Source of the DNA: Bacteroidota bacterium
GTDB taxonomy: Bacteria; Bacteroidota; Bacteroidia; Chitinophagales; Chitinophagaceae
NCBI GenBank assembly: GCA_023422565.1
Contig: JAFAGR010000001.1
Span: 1-53,932, forward strand
Direction: 5' to 3'
Length of the DNA stretch: 53,932 nucleotides
Within the stretch, counting starts at the first letter, position 1. Each line of letters opens with the position of its first letter. Position numbers and translations under genes: made by a program. This document shows positions 1 through 6,875 of this stretch, in pieces. The notes beneath the pieces were generated by a model. That model ran no database searches. It was not told the origin of the DNA and saw nothing but the letters and a program-made list of their open reading frames with translations.

Positions 1-248
1 ACCAAAACCCCATCAACTACCTCAGTTTTTATAGCGGGAATGTCTTTTACATCATCTGAACTGACGGCAACCGACTCTACAGCATCCTGGCTCAGCCAAA
101 CCTCCAGGTTTCCTTGGATTTTAATTGATGAAAACGAAGAACCCAACTGCCGAACCTCAACATTCGGATCTTCAAGAATAGTTTGGCCAAACAGCCTTGC
201 CAGCAAAAGAAAATTGAATACAAGAACCACTGAAACTTTCCTGATCAT
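1..248 (-). CDS. GIN-domain (DUF2807) secreted protein, 3' part missing
   Basis: The frame is open from an ATG at 248 to the left edge, so only about 82 N-terminal residues are present. Residues 1-22 form a signal peptide (basic start, hydrophobic core, ending LFGQ). The mature part has the pattern FSSIKIQGNLEVWLSQ followed by a hydrophobic strand and a segment KTEVVDGVL, which is the usual start of the putative autotransporter adhesin head GIN domain (DUF2807), a beta-helical surface domain common in Bacteroidota. Function is unknown for the family beyond likely surface location. It is divergent from the riboswitch-controlled receptor. Family call rests on the repeat pattern of alternating hydrophobics; only part of the domain is visible. 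Confidence 0.7.
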   Translation of the reverse strand, partial: MIRKVSVVLVFNFLLLARLFGQTILEDPNVEVRQLGSSFSSIKIQGNLEVWLSQDAVESVAVSSDDVKDIPAIKTEVVDGVL

Positions 249-311
249 AAATTTCGGTTTAAAGTAGTACGATGTGTGAGAGCGAAATGTTACACGGCGA
301 GCAAAAATTTA

Positions 312-319
312 TATCTTTG
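312..319 (+). promoter_or_regulatory. Bacteroidota-type -7 promoter element
   Basis: TATCTTTG matches the Bacteroidota -7 consensus TAnnTTTG exactly and sits about 30 bases before the riboswitch aptamer, so the transcript would begin near 324-326 and include the whole aptamer. A -33 TTG box at the right spacing is not clear, so the call relies on the -7 match and position. Confidence 0.5.
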
Positions 320-340
320 CCTCCGATCTTACTTTACTAC

Positions 341-423
341 TGAAATTCCGGGGTGCCTCCAGGAGGCTGAGAATATACCCGAATAACCTGCTCAGGATAA
401 TGCCTGCGAAGGGAGAATGATTC
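341..423 (+). promoter_or_regulatory. TPP (thiamin pyrophosphate) riboswitch
   Basis: The conserved core of the THI element is visible in order: GGGGTGCC (350-357), GGCTGAGA (365-372), ATACCC (375-380), ACCTG (385-389), CAGGATAATGCCTGCGAAGGGA (393-414 region). Flanking TGAA (341-344) and TTCA (420-423) can close P1. The aptamer ends 8 bases before a possible ATG at 431 and 38 bases before the preferred ATG at 461, so control may act on translation or on the early leader. No clear intrinsic terminator lies between aptamer and gene. It should switch off the downstream TonB-dependent receptor when TPP is plentiful. Confidence 0.93.
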
Positions 424-460
424 AACCGGCATGCCCGGACTTTCAGCAAAAATTTCAATT

Positions 461-2614
461 ATGAAAATAATATGCCCATGCATATTTATGCTGATGAGCC
501 TGGTTGCAAATGCGCAAACTACTTTGGAAGACACATCTGTTCTGGCCCCTGTTGAAGTGATGGCCGTTCGCGCTGCAGACAAAACCCCGGTGGCGAAAAA
601 TAATCTTTCCCGTGCAGAGATCGAGAAGCTCAATACGGGCCAGGACCTGCCTTTCGTGTTACAGTATCTGCCCTCCGTAGTGATAAATTCTGATGCCGGT
701 AACGGTTTCGGTTATACCGGAATTCGTATCCGCGGCACAGATGCCACACGAATAAATGTAACCCTGAACGGAATTCCTTATAATGATGCGGAAAGCCAGG
801 GCACCTTTTTTGTTGACATTCCTGATTTCGCCTCCTCCGCCGGAAGCGTTCAGGTGCAAAGAGGTTTAGGCACTTCTTCAATCGGCACCGGATCTTTTGG
901 AGGTTCAATAAATATTAGCACGAATGAAATAAACCGAAAGAGGGAAACGCGGATCCTTTCTACGGCGGGCTCATACGGATCTTTTCGCAATTCGGTGCTG
1001 TATAACAGCGGCCTATTTGCAAAGAACTTTTTGATAGATGCGCGATTAAGCCGGATCTCAAGCGATGGCTATGTAGACAGGGCAAGCAGCGAATTATTTG
1101 CCGGGCAAATAAGTACCGCCTTCGTGTCTGAAAAACAGAGCCTGCGTTTCAATTTTATAAGCGGAAAAGAAAAAACATATCTCGCATGGAATGGTATTGA
1201 CCAAGAGACTTTAAAAACCAACCGCACATTTAACCCGTCAGGCATGGAAAAGCCCGGCACTCCCTATGAAAATGAGACAGACAATTACTGGCAACACCAT
1301 TACCAGCTTTTCTACAACAGGCAATTAAATAAAAACTGGAAATTAAATACTGCTCTGTTCCTGACCCGCGGCCACGGGTATTATGAACAGTATAGGGCAG
1401 ATGCCACCTTATCTGATTATCTCCTTCCGGACCATACTGATGGAGCCGATACGATCACTGAGACTGACCTTGTTAGACGGCTTCAACTGGATAATCACTA
1501 TTACGGAATGTTATTTTCTTTTCATCATCAAAACGCGGCAAGAACCCTCATAGCAGGCGGTGGTTATACAAGATATGACGGGAAACATTTCGGAACAGTG
1601 GAGTCTGCCCTTGCTCACGTAAAAATTCCTGCCGATCACCGTTGGTACAATAATAACGCGGATAAAAATGAACTTTCTGCATTTATAAAATGGAGCGAAC
1701 GTCTCGGCAAAAAATGGGAAACGTTTTCAGATGTACAACTCCGTGTGCCCACCTACAGCATCCGGGGGTTTCGAGACAATCCTACGTTGAGGCAGGATCA
1801 CGAATGGGTGTTTATAAACCCGAAAGTGGGTATTTCGTTTATCCATAACCGTTATAAAGCTTACTTCTCTGCAGCCTTTGCTGAAAAAGAACCTAATCGC
1901 GATGATTTTGAAGCCGGCGTGAATGAAGTGCCGAAACCGGAGAATATGCTGGACCTTGAACTCGGCTATGAATTCAAAAGCAAACAAACGCTGTTAGGCG
2001 TTAACGTTTACTATATGTTCTACCGCGACCAGCTTGTACTGACCGGTAAGATCAATGATGTGGGCGCGTATACACGAACCAACACAGATAAGAGTTACCG
2101 CGCAGGAATTGAGCTACAGTGCGCATGGATGCCTTCCAAAAAGATAAGGCTTGAAGGTAACCTTACGCTAAGCGAAAACAAGATTCTGAACTTTACCGAA
2201 TACCTTGACGATTACGATAACGGCGGCCAGGTAGAAAAATTTTATGCGAAAACAACTATCTCCTATTCCCCGGCCGTGATAGGAATGGCGGGAGTGAACT
2301 GGGCTCCATTCAACCACGCAGAAATTAAGCTAACAGGAAAGTATGTAGGAAGGCAATACCTGGATAATACCACTGACAAATCGCGGAGCCTCAACCCTTA
2401 TTATACTCAGGATGTAAGACTAAGCTATAACATTGAATTAAAAGAAAAAAAGGCCTTGCAGTTATTTGTAAACCTGAATAATATTTTCAACAAAAAGTAC
2501 GAGGCCAACGGCTATTCATTCAGTTATTTTTACAATGAACAATTGACTACGGAAAATTATTATTTTCCAATGGCTCCGTTCAACTTTTTGGCGGGGATAA
2601 ATGTGAAACTTTGA
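461..2614 (+). CDS. TonB-dependent outer-membrane receptor, probable thiamin transporter
   Basis: A 718-aa receptor if read from the ATG at 461, which gives a clean signal peptide (residues 1-19, ending VANAQ). The ATG at 431 would add ten residues before it and is less likely. There is no N-terminal carboxypeptidase-like domain. The plug follows at about 40-145, with the motifs IRIRGTDATRINVTLNGIPYND and VQVQRGLGTSSIGTGSFGGS (positions about 85-150), then a 22-strand-type barrel to the hydrophobic C-terminal strand ending INVKL. Substrate: the TPP riboswitch directly upstream argues for thiamin or a thiamin precursor; that is inference from regulation, in line with known TPP-controlled outer-membrane receptors in Bacteroidota. 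No PnuT/ThiT-type inner-membrane partner lies nearby. Confidence 0.85.
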   Translation: MKIICPCIFMLMSLVANAQTTLEDTSVLAPVEVMAVRAADKTPVAKNNLSRAEIEKLNTGQDLPFVLQYLPSVVINSDAGNGFGYTGIRIRGTDATRINVTLNGIPYNDAESQGTFFVDIPDFASSAGSVQVQRGLGTSSIGTGSFGGSINISTNEINRKRETRILSTAGSYGSFRNSVLYNSGLFAKNFLIDARLSRISSDGYVDRASSELFAGQISTAFVSEKQSLRFNFISGKEKTYLAWNGIDQETLKTNRTFNPSGMEKPGTPYENETDNYWQHHYQLFYNRQLNKNWKLNTALFLTRGHGYYEQYRADATLSDYLLPDHTDGADTITETDLVRRLQLDNHYYGMLFSFHHQNAARTLIAGGGYTRYDGKHFGTVESALAHVKIPADHRWYNNNADKNELSAFIKWSERLGKKWETFSDVQLRVPTYSIRGFRDNPTLRQDHEWVFINPKVGISFIHNRYKAYFSAAFAEKEPNRDDFEAGVNEVPKPENMLDLELGYEFKSKQTLLGVNVYYMFYRDQLVLTGKINDVGAYTRTNTDKSYRAGIELQCAWMPSKKIRLEGNLTLSENKILNFTEYLDDYDNGGQVEKFYAKTTISYSPAVIGMAGVNWAPFNHAEIKLTGKYVGRQYLDNTTDKSRSLNPYYTQDVRLSYNIELKEKKALQLFVNLNNIFNKKYEANGYSFSYFYNEQLTTENYYFPMAPFNFLAGINVKL

Positions 2615-2920
2615 TCAAGCGAATTTTTGCTGCCACTCGAGCATTCCGCCCGTGAGATTTTTTACGTTGGTGAAACCAAGCGTTTCCATCATTTGCGCGG
2701 CCCGTGCGCTTCTTTGCCCGGAGCGACAGTAACAGATCACTTCGCGGTCTTTCCATTCCTCTATGTCATCAGTGTGCAAAGACATTATTTGTCCGACCGG
2801 CAGAAACTTGCCTCCAATATTGAATTCGGCTCTTTCATCGGGTTCGCGAACATCAAGAAGATTTAATTCTTCGCCGGCGTCAATTCGAGCCTTTACTTCA
2901 TCAACACTAATAGTTTGCAT
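2615..2920 (-). CDS. Single-domain rhodanese-like protein
   Basis: A 101-aa cytoplasmic protein covering one rhodanese domain. Visible marks are LLDVREPDER (residues 21-30, the family's DVRxxxE signature) and the active-site loop CRSGQRS with candidate catalytic Cys65. Such single-domain proteins carry sulfur as a Cys persulfide; the donor and acceptor here are unknown. The gene ends convergently with the TonB receptor with no base between the two stop codons (2612-2614 and 2615-2617). It follows the PASTA gene by 36 bases on the same strand and may be the last gene of the Ddl operon. Confidence 0.9.
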   Translation of the reverse strand: MQTISVDEVKARIDAGEELNLLDVREPDERAEFNIGGKFLPVGQIMSLHTDDIEEWKDREVICYCRSGQRSARAAQMMETLGFTNVKNLTGGMLEWQQKFA

Positions 2921-2956
2921 ATAAATTATTATGTGAGTTAAAGAATCAAATATTGT

Positions 2957-3754
2957 CTAAAATTCTGTTGAATCTCTCTCTGCCTTCATTGTTCTTGAAA
3001 TCCATACATCCATTAACTGGCCGGATTGAATGAAGATCGGTTCATCATCCGCATTCTTCTTTGGAGGCATTTGCCTGTAAATAAATGCAGCAACGGTATC
3101 GGTAACATCAGAATCCGGAACAATTGCCCCAAGTTCGATGCCATTCATTTCCAGAAGAACCCTGGCTTCGGCAAGGGTGAGCCCAAGCAGAGAGGGCACG
3201 GGAATTTTTTGTTCATCTAATCCTCTTCCTATTATGAGGTCGATCTTTGAACCCCAGGGAACTTTCGCGCCGGATGCAAGCCGGTTTCCTTTGTAAGACT
3301 GCTCAAGAACAGATCCACGCATAAAGTCAGGTCGGTAAGATGTATCTCCCAACTCCAGGTGGCTTCTCCGCAAGATCTCTAAAGCAAAATTAAAAGTCTT
3401 TCCCTCCAGGGCAGGCATATCCACCAATGGCAGTGTGAAGCGGTTAACGGTCAGGTAAACTGAGCGATTTATTTTCACCGTGCTGTTGGGATCGGGTAAC
3501 TGTTTAAGTACAGTTCCCCTTTTCGCCGTGTCAATAAATACCGAATCCTGTATCACTACTTCAAAGCCTTTCCCTTCAAGAAAGTCTATCGCTTCAGGTG
3601 TTGATTTACCAATAACTGAAGGAACGGTCAGGTATTCACCATGCCTGGTTATAAGCCCCAGTAATTGCAGGAAGCCGAATACAATAACTGCAGCCAGCAT
3701 TAATACGGCTATAAGGTTTACCCAAAACGGACGATGAGTGATGAACTTAAACAC
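2957..3754 (-). CDS. Membrane-anchored triple-PASTA protein
   Basis: 265 aa. The start is a GTG at 3754, 20 bases after the ddl stop. A short basic N-terminus leads into one membrane segment (about residues 12-33), followed by three PASTA modules (about 40-105, 108-175 and 183-255), recognisable by repeats such as VPSVIGKSTPEAIDFLEGKG and VPSLLGLTLAEARVLLEMNG. PASTA modules bind peptidoglycan stem peptides and usually sit on Ser/Thr kinases or PBPs; this protein has neither domain. Position directly downstream of ddl supports a cell-wall sensing or scaffold role in the periplasm, which is inference. Confidence 0.88.
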   Translation of the reverse strand: MFKFITHRPFWVNLIAVLMLAAVIVFGFLQLLGLITRHGEYLTVPSVIGKSTPEAIDFLEGKGFEVVIQDSVFIDTAKRGTVLKQLPDPNSTVKINRSVYLTVNRFTLPLVDMPALEGKTFNFALEILRRSHLELGDTSYRPDFMRGSVLEQSYKGNRLASGAKVPWGSKIDLIIGRGLDEQKIPVPSLLGLTLAEARVLLEMNGIELGAIVPDSDVTDTVAAFIYRQMPPKKNADDEPIFIQSGQLMDVWISRTMKAERDSTEF

Positions 3755-3774
3755 TAATTATTTTTTTATGGAAA

Positions 3775-4758
3775 TTAATTTTCAAAACATTCATTCAGAA
3801 GAGCCGTATAAAATTCTTTTAAAGTCCATCCCATTGCTTTTACTTGCTGCGGAACAATGCTGGCGGCACTTTGGCCCGGTACAGTGTTTATTTCAAGAAG
3901 AAAAGGCTTGCCTGCTTCTTCATTGTAAATAAAATCGATCCGCACCACTCCCCTGCAATTAAAAACGCGGTAAGCTTTCAAAGCATTTTCGCGAACCATG
4001 TTAGCCGTAGCCTCATCAACTTGGGCCGGAGTTACTTCCTCACTTGCTCCTTCATATTTCGCTTCAAAATCAAAAAACTCATTTTTTGAAATGATCTCTG
4101 TTATCGGCAATGGAATTATGCTGCCACCTGATTTAAATACACCGATTGTAAATTCGCGGCCGCTGATAAATTCTTCCACGAGCACCTGGTCATCTTCAGC
4201 AAAAGCTTTTTCAAGCGCCGCCTCAATATTTGATGGATCATTCACTTTGCTCATACCAAGGCTGCTTCCGCCGTTGTTAGGTTTAACAAAAACGGGAAGC
4301 TTCAGTTGATCAAGGATTTCAGCAGCGCTTAGCGGCGACGATTTAAAAAGGTGAAGAGATCTCGCCACATTGAGCCCTGCAAAAGCCGCCACCGCTACGG
4401 TATACCTTTTATTGAACGTGAGTGCAGAACTTGCGGCATCGCATGAAGTATAGGGAATTTTCAGACAATCAAAATATCCCTGGAGTTTCCCGTCTTCACC
4501 CGGTGTGCCATGCAGGCCAACGAGCACAGCATCAAAAGTGATCTTGGTGCCGTTCACCGTAATTGAAAAATCATTCTTGTCAACGAAAATTTTTTCACCG
4601 GAAGAGGAAATGTGAAACCATCCTTCAGGATGAATATCTATCAGGTAACATTCCCATTTCTCTTTGTCGAGATTCTGGTAAATGGTGTCGGCACTTTTAT
4701 AGGAAATTACAGATTCACCTGAGTAACCGCCTGTTACCAACGCGATCTTTTTCTTCAT
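3775..4758 (-). CDS. ddl: D-alanine--D-alanine ligase
   Basis: 327 aa, normal family length. It makes the D-Ala-D-Ala dipeptide for peptidoglycan precursors in the cytosol, using ATP. ATP-grasp signatures are visible: GLHGTPGEDG (about 81-90), KPNNGGSSLGMSKV (about 157-170), EEFISGREFTIGVF (about 194-207) and the C-terminal metal-binding stretch EINTVPGQS (about 290-298). The first gene of a likely operon ddl-PASTA-rhodanese; the upstream lipoprotein gene ends 36 bases before it and may be cotranscribed. Confidence 0.95.
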   Translation of the reverse strand: MKKKIALVTGGYSGESVISYKSADTIYQNLDKEKWECYLIDIHPEGWFHISSSGEKIFVDKNDFSITVNGTKITFDAVLVGLHGTPGEDGKLQGYFDCLKIPYTSCDAASSALTFNKRYTVAVAAFAGLNVARSLHLFKSSPLSAAEILDQLKLPVFVKPNNGGSSLGMSKVNDPSNIEAALEKAFAEDDQVLVEEFISGREFTIGVFKSGGSIIPLPITEIISKNEFFDFEAKYEGASEEVTPAQVDEATANMVRENALKAYRVFNCRGVVRIDFIYNEEAGKPFLLEINTVPGQSAASIVPQQVKAMGWTLKEFYTALLNECFEN

Positions 4759-4794
4759 TGGGATATTTTCAATCTTTAAAAATAAAGATAAGTA

Positions 4795-5265
4795 TTATTG
4801 AGTGCCCAAACCTTCATTTCCCGAATCAAGCACGAACTTCCAAAGGCCGTCTGCCTGACGCTTCCAAACAGAAACATAAGTTCCGTAAAGTATGGTATCG
4901 CCTGATGAAGGCGCGAGTGAATAAACTCCGTAAGTGTAGCCCAGATCAGCCGATTGAGCAACAAAGGCGTAGTGAGGTTGCCACTTCATTACAAAACCGG
5001 TATCGTTATAACGAATGAGGTAATCAATAGCATGAGCTCCCGCAATCGGCATTGAATGAGGCCGGAGCAAAACTCCGTTACTGTCAATATATTCAATGAA
5101 GGCCGTTTTCATACCTTCCTTTTCGCACAGATCTGAAAAACTCTTATCTGCTTCCATGAGTTTGATGCGTTCCTTGTTGATATCCGCTTCAGCCGGTTTC
5201 TTGTTTGCCGAGTTGCAGGATGCAACAGACATGATAACTACAAGGAAGTAAAAAACATCTTTCAT
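4795..5265 (-). CDS. Lipoprotein with NTF2/SnoaL-like (DUF4440-type) fold
   Basis: 156 aa. The N-terminus is a lipoprotein signal ending in the lipobox VASC with Cys17 as the lipidation site. The rest reads like a DUF4440/SnoaL-type domain: an N-terminal helix with LMEADKSFSDLCEKEGMK, a middle strand block with DLGYTYGVYSL, and the common ending SVWKRQADGLWKFVLDSGN. Members of this fold are small-ligand binding or enzyme-like; no catalytic residue can be assigned. It precedes ddl on the same strand, but the pairing does not define a function. Confidence 0.75.
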   Translation of the reverse strand: MKDVFYFLVVIMSVASCNSANKKPAEADINKERIKLMEADKSFSDLCEKEGMKTAFIEYIDSNGVLLRPHSMPIAGAHAIDYLIRYNDTGFVMKWQPHYAFVAQSADLGYTYGVYSLAPSSGDTILYGTYVSVWKRQADGLWKFVLDSGNEGLGTQ

Positions 5266-5285
5266 GCAAACACAGTTAGGTGAAA

Positions 5286-5316
5286 CAATAAAAAACGAAA
5301 GTAAAGGATACTTTCG
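5286..5316 (-). terminator. Intrinsic terminator after the ferredoxin gene
   Basis: Read on the minus strand, the stem CGAAAGTA (5316-5309) pairs with TACTTTCG (5303-5296) and is followed by TTTTTATT. It lies about 36 bases past the ferredoxin stop, so it should separate ferredoxin from the lipoprotein-ddl transcript. Confidence 0.65.
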
Positions 5317-5351
5317 CTAACGCCGCCACCGGCGGCCTTTTTAAGATTTAA

Positions 5352-5702
5352 TTACATTATGTGAAGACGGTTCTTCTTTTCAAGAAGTTCTTCCACTGTC
5401 TCACGATAATCTTCATCAGGAACACAGCAATCCACCGGGCAAACCGCCGCACATTGTGGCTCTTCATGAAAACCCTGGCACTCGGTGCATTTATTGGGAA
5501 CAATATAATATGTGTCCATTGCCACAGGTGTATTGCGCTGATCTGCATCTATCGTGCTTCCATCCATCAGGGTAACCTGGCCTTTCAAAGTGGTTCCGTC
5601 TGCCATTGCCCATTCCACACCACCTTCATATATTGCGTTATTCGGACATTCAGGTTCGCAAGCCCCGCAGTTGATACATTCGTCCGTTATCTTTATTGCC
5701 AT
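5352..5702 (-). CDS. 2[4Fe-4S] ferredoxin
   Basis: 116 aa from the ATG at 5702. Two iron-sulfur motifs are visible: CINCGACEPECP near the N-terminus (CxxCxxCxxxCP) and CTEC...CAAVCPVDCC further on (CxxC-x8-CxxxCP, the spaced form of Alvin-type ferredoxins). About 45 residues separate the two motifs, longer than in minimal ferredoxins. The start at 5702 is preferred over one at 5720 because a good promoter -7 element occupies 5720-5727, so the longer form would start upstream of the transcript. A soluble electron carrier; the partner is not known. Divergent from an acyl-CoA reductase gene 36 bases away. Confidence 0.92.
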   Translation of the reverse strand: MAIKITDECINCGACEPECPNNAIYEGGVEWAMADGTTLKGQVTLMDGSTIDADQRNTPVAMDTYYIVPNKCTECQGFHEEPQCAAVCPVDCCVPDEDYRETVEELLEKKNRLHIM

Positions 5703-5708
5703 CTGTTG

Positions 5709-5716
5709 TAATTTTG
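5709..5716 (+). promoter_or_regulatory. -7 element for the acyl-CoA reductase gene
   Basis: TAATTTTG is an exact TAnnTTTG match, 22 bases before the ATG at 5739. No good -33 box at 19-21 bases upstream is seen; the nearest TTG (5696-5698) is too close. It lies only 3 bases from the opposing ferredoxin -7 element. Confidence 0.5.
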
Positions 5717-5719
5717 CCA

Positions 5720-5750
5720 CAAATTTAATGATTGCGGCATGGATTTACAA
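5720..5750 (-). promoter_or_regulatory. Ferredoxin promoter (-33 TTG, -7 TAAATTTG)
   Basis: On the minus strand TTG (5750-5748), 20 bases, then TAAATTTG (5727-5720), which fits the Bacteroidota promoter pattern in both boxes and spacing. Transcription would start near 5713-5715, leaving a leader of roughly ten bases before the ferredoxin ATG at 5702. The -33 box lies inside the first codons of the divergent acyl-CoA reductase gene. Confidence 0.65.
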
Positions 5751-6734
5751 CAACGGGTTGATTTAATGGTGAGGCTTGGAGAATATCTTAAAAGTAATGA
5801 TGATGAGTGGCTGGAAGTAAAAAGTTTAGCTGAGGCGAAAAACCCGTGGTTCACTCAGGAGTTTATTGATCTCGCGGCAGCCAACATCGCCGATAAATAC
5901 CTTGATGCAAATTCGCTGAAACAATGGGCGGCGCATTACCATTTAGATAACACGATCGCTCCGGAGACCGTGGGAATTGTGATGGCCGGGAATATTCCGC
6001 TTGTCGGTTTTCATGATATGCTTTCCGTTTTTATTTGCGGGCACAGGCAGGCAATAAAACTTTCCTCAAAAGATGATGTGCTTACCAAGCACATTGTTGA
6101 GAAACTTGTTTCGTGGAGCGAAGAGGTTGGACAACTGATCGCGATAAGAGATCTTCTCAAAGGATGCGATGCTTTTATTGCTACAGGTGGTAACCAGTCT
6201 GCCCGCCACTTTGAGCAATACTTTGGCGCCTATCCGCACATCATCCGCAAAAGCAAAACATCCGCAGCCATACTAACGGGAAAGGAAAGTGAAACGGAAC
6301 TGGAAAAGCTTGCTGATGATGTTCACCTGTATTTCGGCAGAGGTTGCAGAAACGTAACAAAACTCTTTGTGCCTGACGGTTATGATTTTGTTCCGTTATT
6401 AAAAGCATTTGATAAATACAAATATTTCAGCGATCACAACAAATACCGGAACAACTACGACTTCCAGCTTTCCTTGTTGTTGCTGAACCAGGCGTATTAT
6501 ATGACAAACGGCACCACCCTCCTCGTAGAAAACACACAGCCCTTCACACCAATCTCCGTTTTGCATTACGAAACTTATCTCAATCAGATCGAATTAAAGA
6601 AACAATTGAATTCCATAGACGACCTTCAATGCGTGGTAGGCGAAGATGCGGTTAAATTCGGGGGGGCACAAACTCCTTCACTGACCGATTATGCAGACGG
6701 GACAGACACCATGCAATTCCTCCTCGGCCTTTAG
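5739..6734 (+). CDS. LuxC-like acyl-CoA reductase
   Basis: 331 aa. Belongs to the LuxC/acyl-CoA reductase family (NADPH-dependent reduction of acyl-CoA or acyl thioester to aldehyde) by overall pattern: PETVGIVMAGNIPLVGFHD (about 75-93), the substrate/cofactor region FIATGGNQSARHFEQYF (about 147-163), and the catalytic-Cys segment HLYFGRGCRNVTKLFVP (about 195-211, nucleophile in GRGC). It is shorter than bioluminescence LuxC (about 480 aa) but matches the compact Bacteroidota form. No luxD, luxE or luciferase is present, so bioluminescence is not implied. Its divergent ferredoxin neighbour may be a functional partner; that is only context. Confidence 0.85.
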   Translation: MDLQQRVDLMVRLGEYLKSNDDEWLEVKSLAEAKNPWFTQEFIDLAAANIADKYLDANSLKQWAAHYHLDNTIAPETVGIVMAGNIPLVGFHDMLSVFICGHRQAIKLSSKDDVLTKHIVEKLVSWSEEVGQLIAIRDLLKGCDAFIATGGNQSARHFEQYFGAYPHIIRKSKTSAAILTGKESETELEKLADDVHLYFGRGCRNVTKLFVPDGYDFVPLLKAFDKYKYFSDHNKYRNNYDFQLSLLLLNQAYYMTNGTTLLVENTQPFTPISVLHYETYLNQIELKKQLNSIDDLQCVVGEDAVKFGGAQTPSLTDYADGTDTMQFLLGL

Positions 6735-6875
6735 GGAAGCGGGGTCGATCTACGAAGGTCTTCCTAATTTAATGTTAAACCAACCCCGGTGGAAGTGCAT
6801 TTTGTCAGGCGTTTTTTATTTTGCGCTAAAGGCATATTTTTTGAAGAAATTAGAGGGCCGAAAAAACCTTAGATC

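Noticed and set aside
337..633. Minus-strand 98-codon frame over the leader of the TonB receptor
   Set aside because: It lies opposite the riboswitch and receptor start; no protein likeness.
4563..5018. Plus-strand 151-codon frame
   Set aside because: Runs opposite ddl and the lipoprotein gene, both of which have clear family motifs.
5321..5342. GCCGCC-acc-GGCGGC hairpin followed by T on the plus strand
   Set aside because: It would be a plus-strand terminator, but no plus-strand gene precedes it; the minus-strand terminator at 5286-5316 explains the site better.
5739..6734. Bioluminescence (lux) gene
   Set aside because: LuxC-like acyl-CoA reductases are common in non-luminous Bacteroidota and no luciferase genes are present.
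6801..6843. Promoter or stress-sigma site before the HtrA gene
   Set aside because: TTTG and TATTTTTTG strings exist, but their spacing does not fit the 19-21 bases expected.
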